A stretch of DNA of 64,000 nucleotides from Balanoglossus misakiensis (taxonomy: Eukaryota > Hemichordata): contig CM082589.2 of the NCBI GenBank assembly GCA_040954595.2, positions 806,001 to 870,000 on the forward strand, read 5' to 3'. Both the position numbers and the translations under genes were made by a program. The stretch's first letter is position 1. Each line of letters begins with the position of its first letter. The notes below the pieces were generated by a model that saw only the letters and a list, made by a program, of their open reading frames with translations, made no database searches and was not told the origin of the DNA. This document shows positions 61,926 to 64,000 of this stretch, piece by piece.

Positions 61926-64000
61926 TTCTAACACTAAATGACTTTCTGATGCTTTGTACACCTGTCATGACTTTGTCAAAATCTCCTTCTTATGGAACTG
62001 GCCAGCAGTGTGGAATTCTGGGACAGGAAATGACATCACATAGGATAATAATTATCAGAAAGCTACAAAAACTCTATTTAAAGCAAAAATTGTACTGGGA
62101 CTATAACTTTCCTAAGGGAATGATGGATAATTACAGGAAACTCATATTGCAAGGTTAATGATTATTATGGATGCTTGCTTCGATGAGAAAATTGGATAAG
62201 AACCGACTTTTATGGAGATGTCTTTTTTATGGGAGTATCATGTGGTTACCTTATTAAATTAATAAGCCTTGTCCCATCATACACTTGACAGAAATGAAAG
62301 TCTCATCTAGAATAATGGTTGTGTTAAGTGTGATGAGGCAGACAAATTTTTTTTATTATTGTCAATTCCACTCATTGCAAGTTTTGAAAACATTTCAAGA
62401 CGCCAATATCTCAATTTTCAATTGACCAGAGACTGATGTGTCAACAAGAAGAATTAGATGTCCAGTGACTGGTTAGTGATCAGGAAAGACTAAATTCTAT
62501 TCAGGGATAGAAAGTCACACAACTAATACCAAAAGGTGTCAACTTCACCCCTTGTTAGTTCTGCATGTTTTCATTCTTTTTGCAACAATCCAAGGGTCCT
62601 CACATTCCGAGAGAATCAATCCTCGGTCCAATTACTCTCCGAATGCAAACAGGGAGTCTAGAGATATTTAATTTCACACGAGTAAGTTCCCTTGAGACTG
62701 CAAAGGTATGAACAGCTATACTGTTCCAGATGACTCATTGTAAGGTCAAATAAGGTCACAGACCAAGGTAGATACACACATCTTGCAAAGCAATAAATAT
62801 CAGCTTACTCCTTTCATCAAAGAAAATGAAATGAAAATAATGAGTCACAATATTTCGTGTTTCTAATTTCAGATGTGAGGATGACATGGATGCAAAAACT
62901 TACTGAGTATTTTGCTGGATGGACACAGAGAAAAATATGAAAAAGATATTTTTAAGTATGCATTCAGCATTTTATGGCTACAAGCACGGTCACTCCACAC
63001 AGCGATCACTTGTGAAATGCATATAATCAGGTAAATTGTACAATATCTATGCTTTAGGAATGAAGTCGTAAAGGACGATAATATCTTAAACTGCTTCTAA
63101 ATTGTTATGAAATGGAAGTATAAAGAAAATATGTCAAATACAATTCAATGATCTGGTTGGCCTTTTAGAAACATTAATAAGTCTCCTTCAGTGGATAATT
63201 TTAGACACATGATAATAGATTCCTAATATTTGCTTTGCGTCTAAAACAACAAGCAAATAGTTAGATTTAAATTATTAATTGGTTAGACAGACATAGCTGA
63301 ATATCAAAATATCTCAATGTCTGTTCACCCCTTTTATCAAAATAGTTTGATCCAATTCCATTTGTTTTCAGAAGCAAACCTGGACCTAACATGTTCAGCT
63401 AAAAGTTCAGCTGACAATTATGGTGAAATAATTTTCTTTACTATTTTTATCTGAATTAATCAACGTCAGAAAATATGGGTGGGGGGAAAGAGTGTAGTTG
63501 ATAGACAGATGCACACAGACATAAACATATATCATGATGGAAACAAAAATTCATAAATACGGGTACAATATTTAACCGCTGTAAAAATGCTTTCTAAAAT
63601 TACTGAGTATGAAGCATAAACATATGTACTGGTATCAATTTCTGTCTGACATTTACCAGTCATGTGCAAAAAAATGGATATAAAATTACCAAGTACCAAA
63701 ACTGATGTGTGACATTTTCACACTACCGATGGTAATATAATGTCAGAAAGGTTTGAACATGCAAATATTCAGACTGCCAGGTTGTACACAACTACTTTCA
63801 GTTTATCATTCCTTTTGAATCTTTGCGTGTGAAAAATTCACCCACTCACAGCAGAAACAGCATTAGTCCATCCAAAATGTCAATATTTATGAACCTTTGT
63901 GAGCTGAATTAATCTATAGAATCCTGCATTATCTATATTCACAGATCAGAGAGTAGGTCGAAAAAGGATTCCGGAATATATTTATGGTTTCTATTAGTAC

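Larger units (their letters stand above)
50713..64000 (-). other. Part of a long 5' intron of the Kv2 gene
   Basis: From the acceptor of the Kv2 last exon to the window end I find no exon encoding a T1 domain and no other gene with domain support. The sequence is AT-rich with scattered small repeats. Content worth noting: an X-box cluster at 51885-51914, three related inverted-repeat fragments at 57144-59589, and an (ATC)n tract at 61899-61925. Confidence 0.7.

Overview
This is nuclear DNA from a bilaterian animal, most likely an AT-rich marine invertebrate. Genes are split by short to medium introns with GT/AG ends. Several have clear vertebrate orthologues, polyadenylation signals follow the stop codons, and simple repeats are frequent. 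I see no bacterial or viral gene organisation. The phylum cannot be settled from the sequence alone; a non-vertebrate deuterostome or a lophotrochozoan would fit.

Layout, left to right. A degenerating ~87-bp tandem satellite fills 1 to about 950. The last four exons of a RIM-type (RIMS) active-zone protein follow on the + strand (1755-4129). Two complete minus-strand genes come next: an ERICH1 orthologue (7957-12188) and an ANKRD66-like ankyrin gene with a long charged tail (13451-15969). A 7-kb stretch (15970-22957) has no confident gene. ENOSF1, the mitochondrial enolase-superfamily / L-fuconate dehydratase gene, lies on the minus strand in 14 exons (22958-27811); I joined all of them in frame to 448 codons. 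A large acidic, disordered protein ending in a CaaX box is encoded on + (29388-32480).

The most unusual part is 34739-41793. Two adjacent + genes carry three copies of a carrier-protein domain followed by a GNAT/AANAT-like domain. This is the order found at the C-terminus of the insect beta-alanyl-amine synthase Ebony, but no adenylation domain is present. Copy 1 has Leu in place of the phosphopantetheine-attachment Ser. Copy 2 keeps the Ser but has a diverged GNAT half. Copy 3 has lost the front half of its carrier and is spliced in frame onto copy 2. This looks like a decaying, or functionally divided, amine-conjugating system.

The window then holds a complete UBE2W (42447-43985, +) and the large last exon of a Kv2/Shab (KCNB) potassium channel (48493-50712, minus). 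The channel's N-terminal exon is not in the window, so 50713-64000 is read as part of a >13-kb intron containing small inverted-repeat elements and an RFX-like X-box cluster.

The genes do not form one pathway. The locus mixes synaptic/excitability genes (RIM, Kv2), housekeeping genes (UBE2W, ENOSF1, ERICH1) and the lineage-specific carrier-GNAT cluster.
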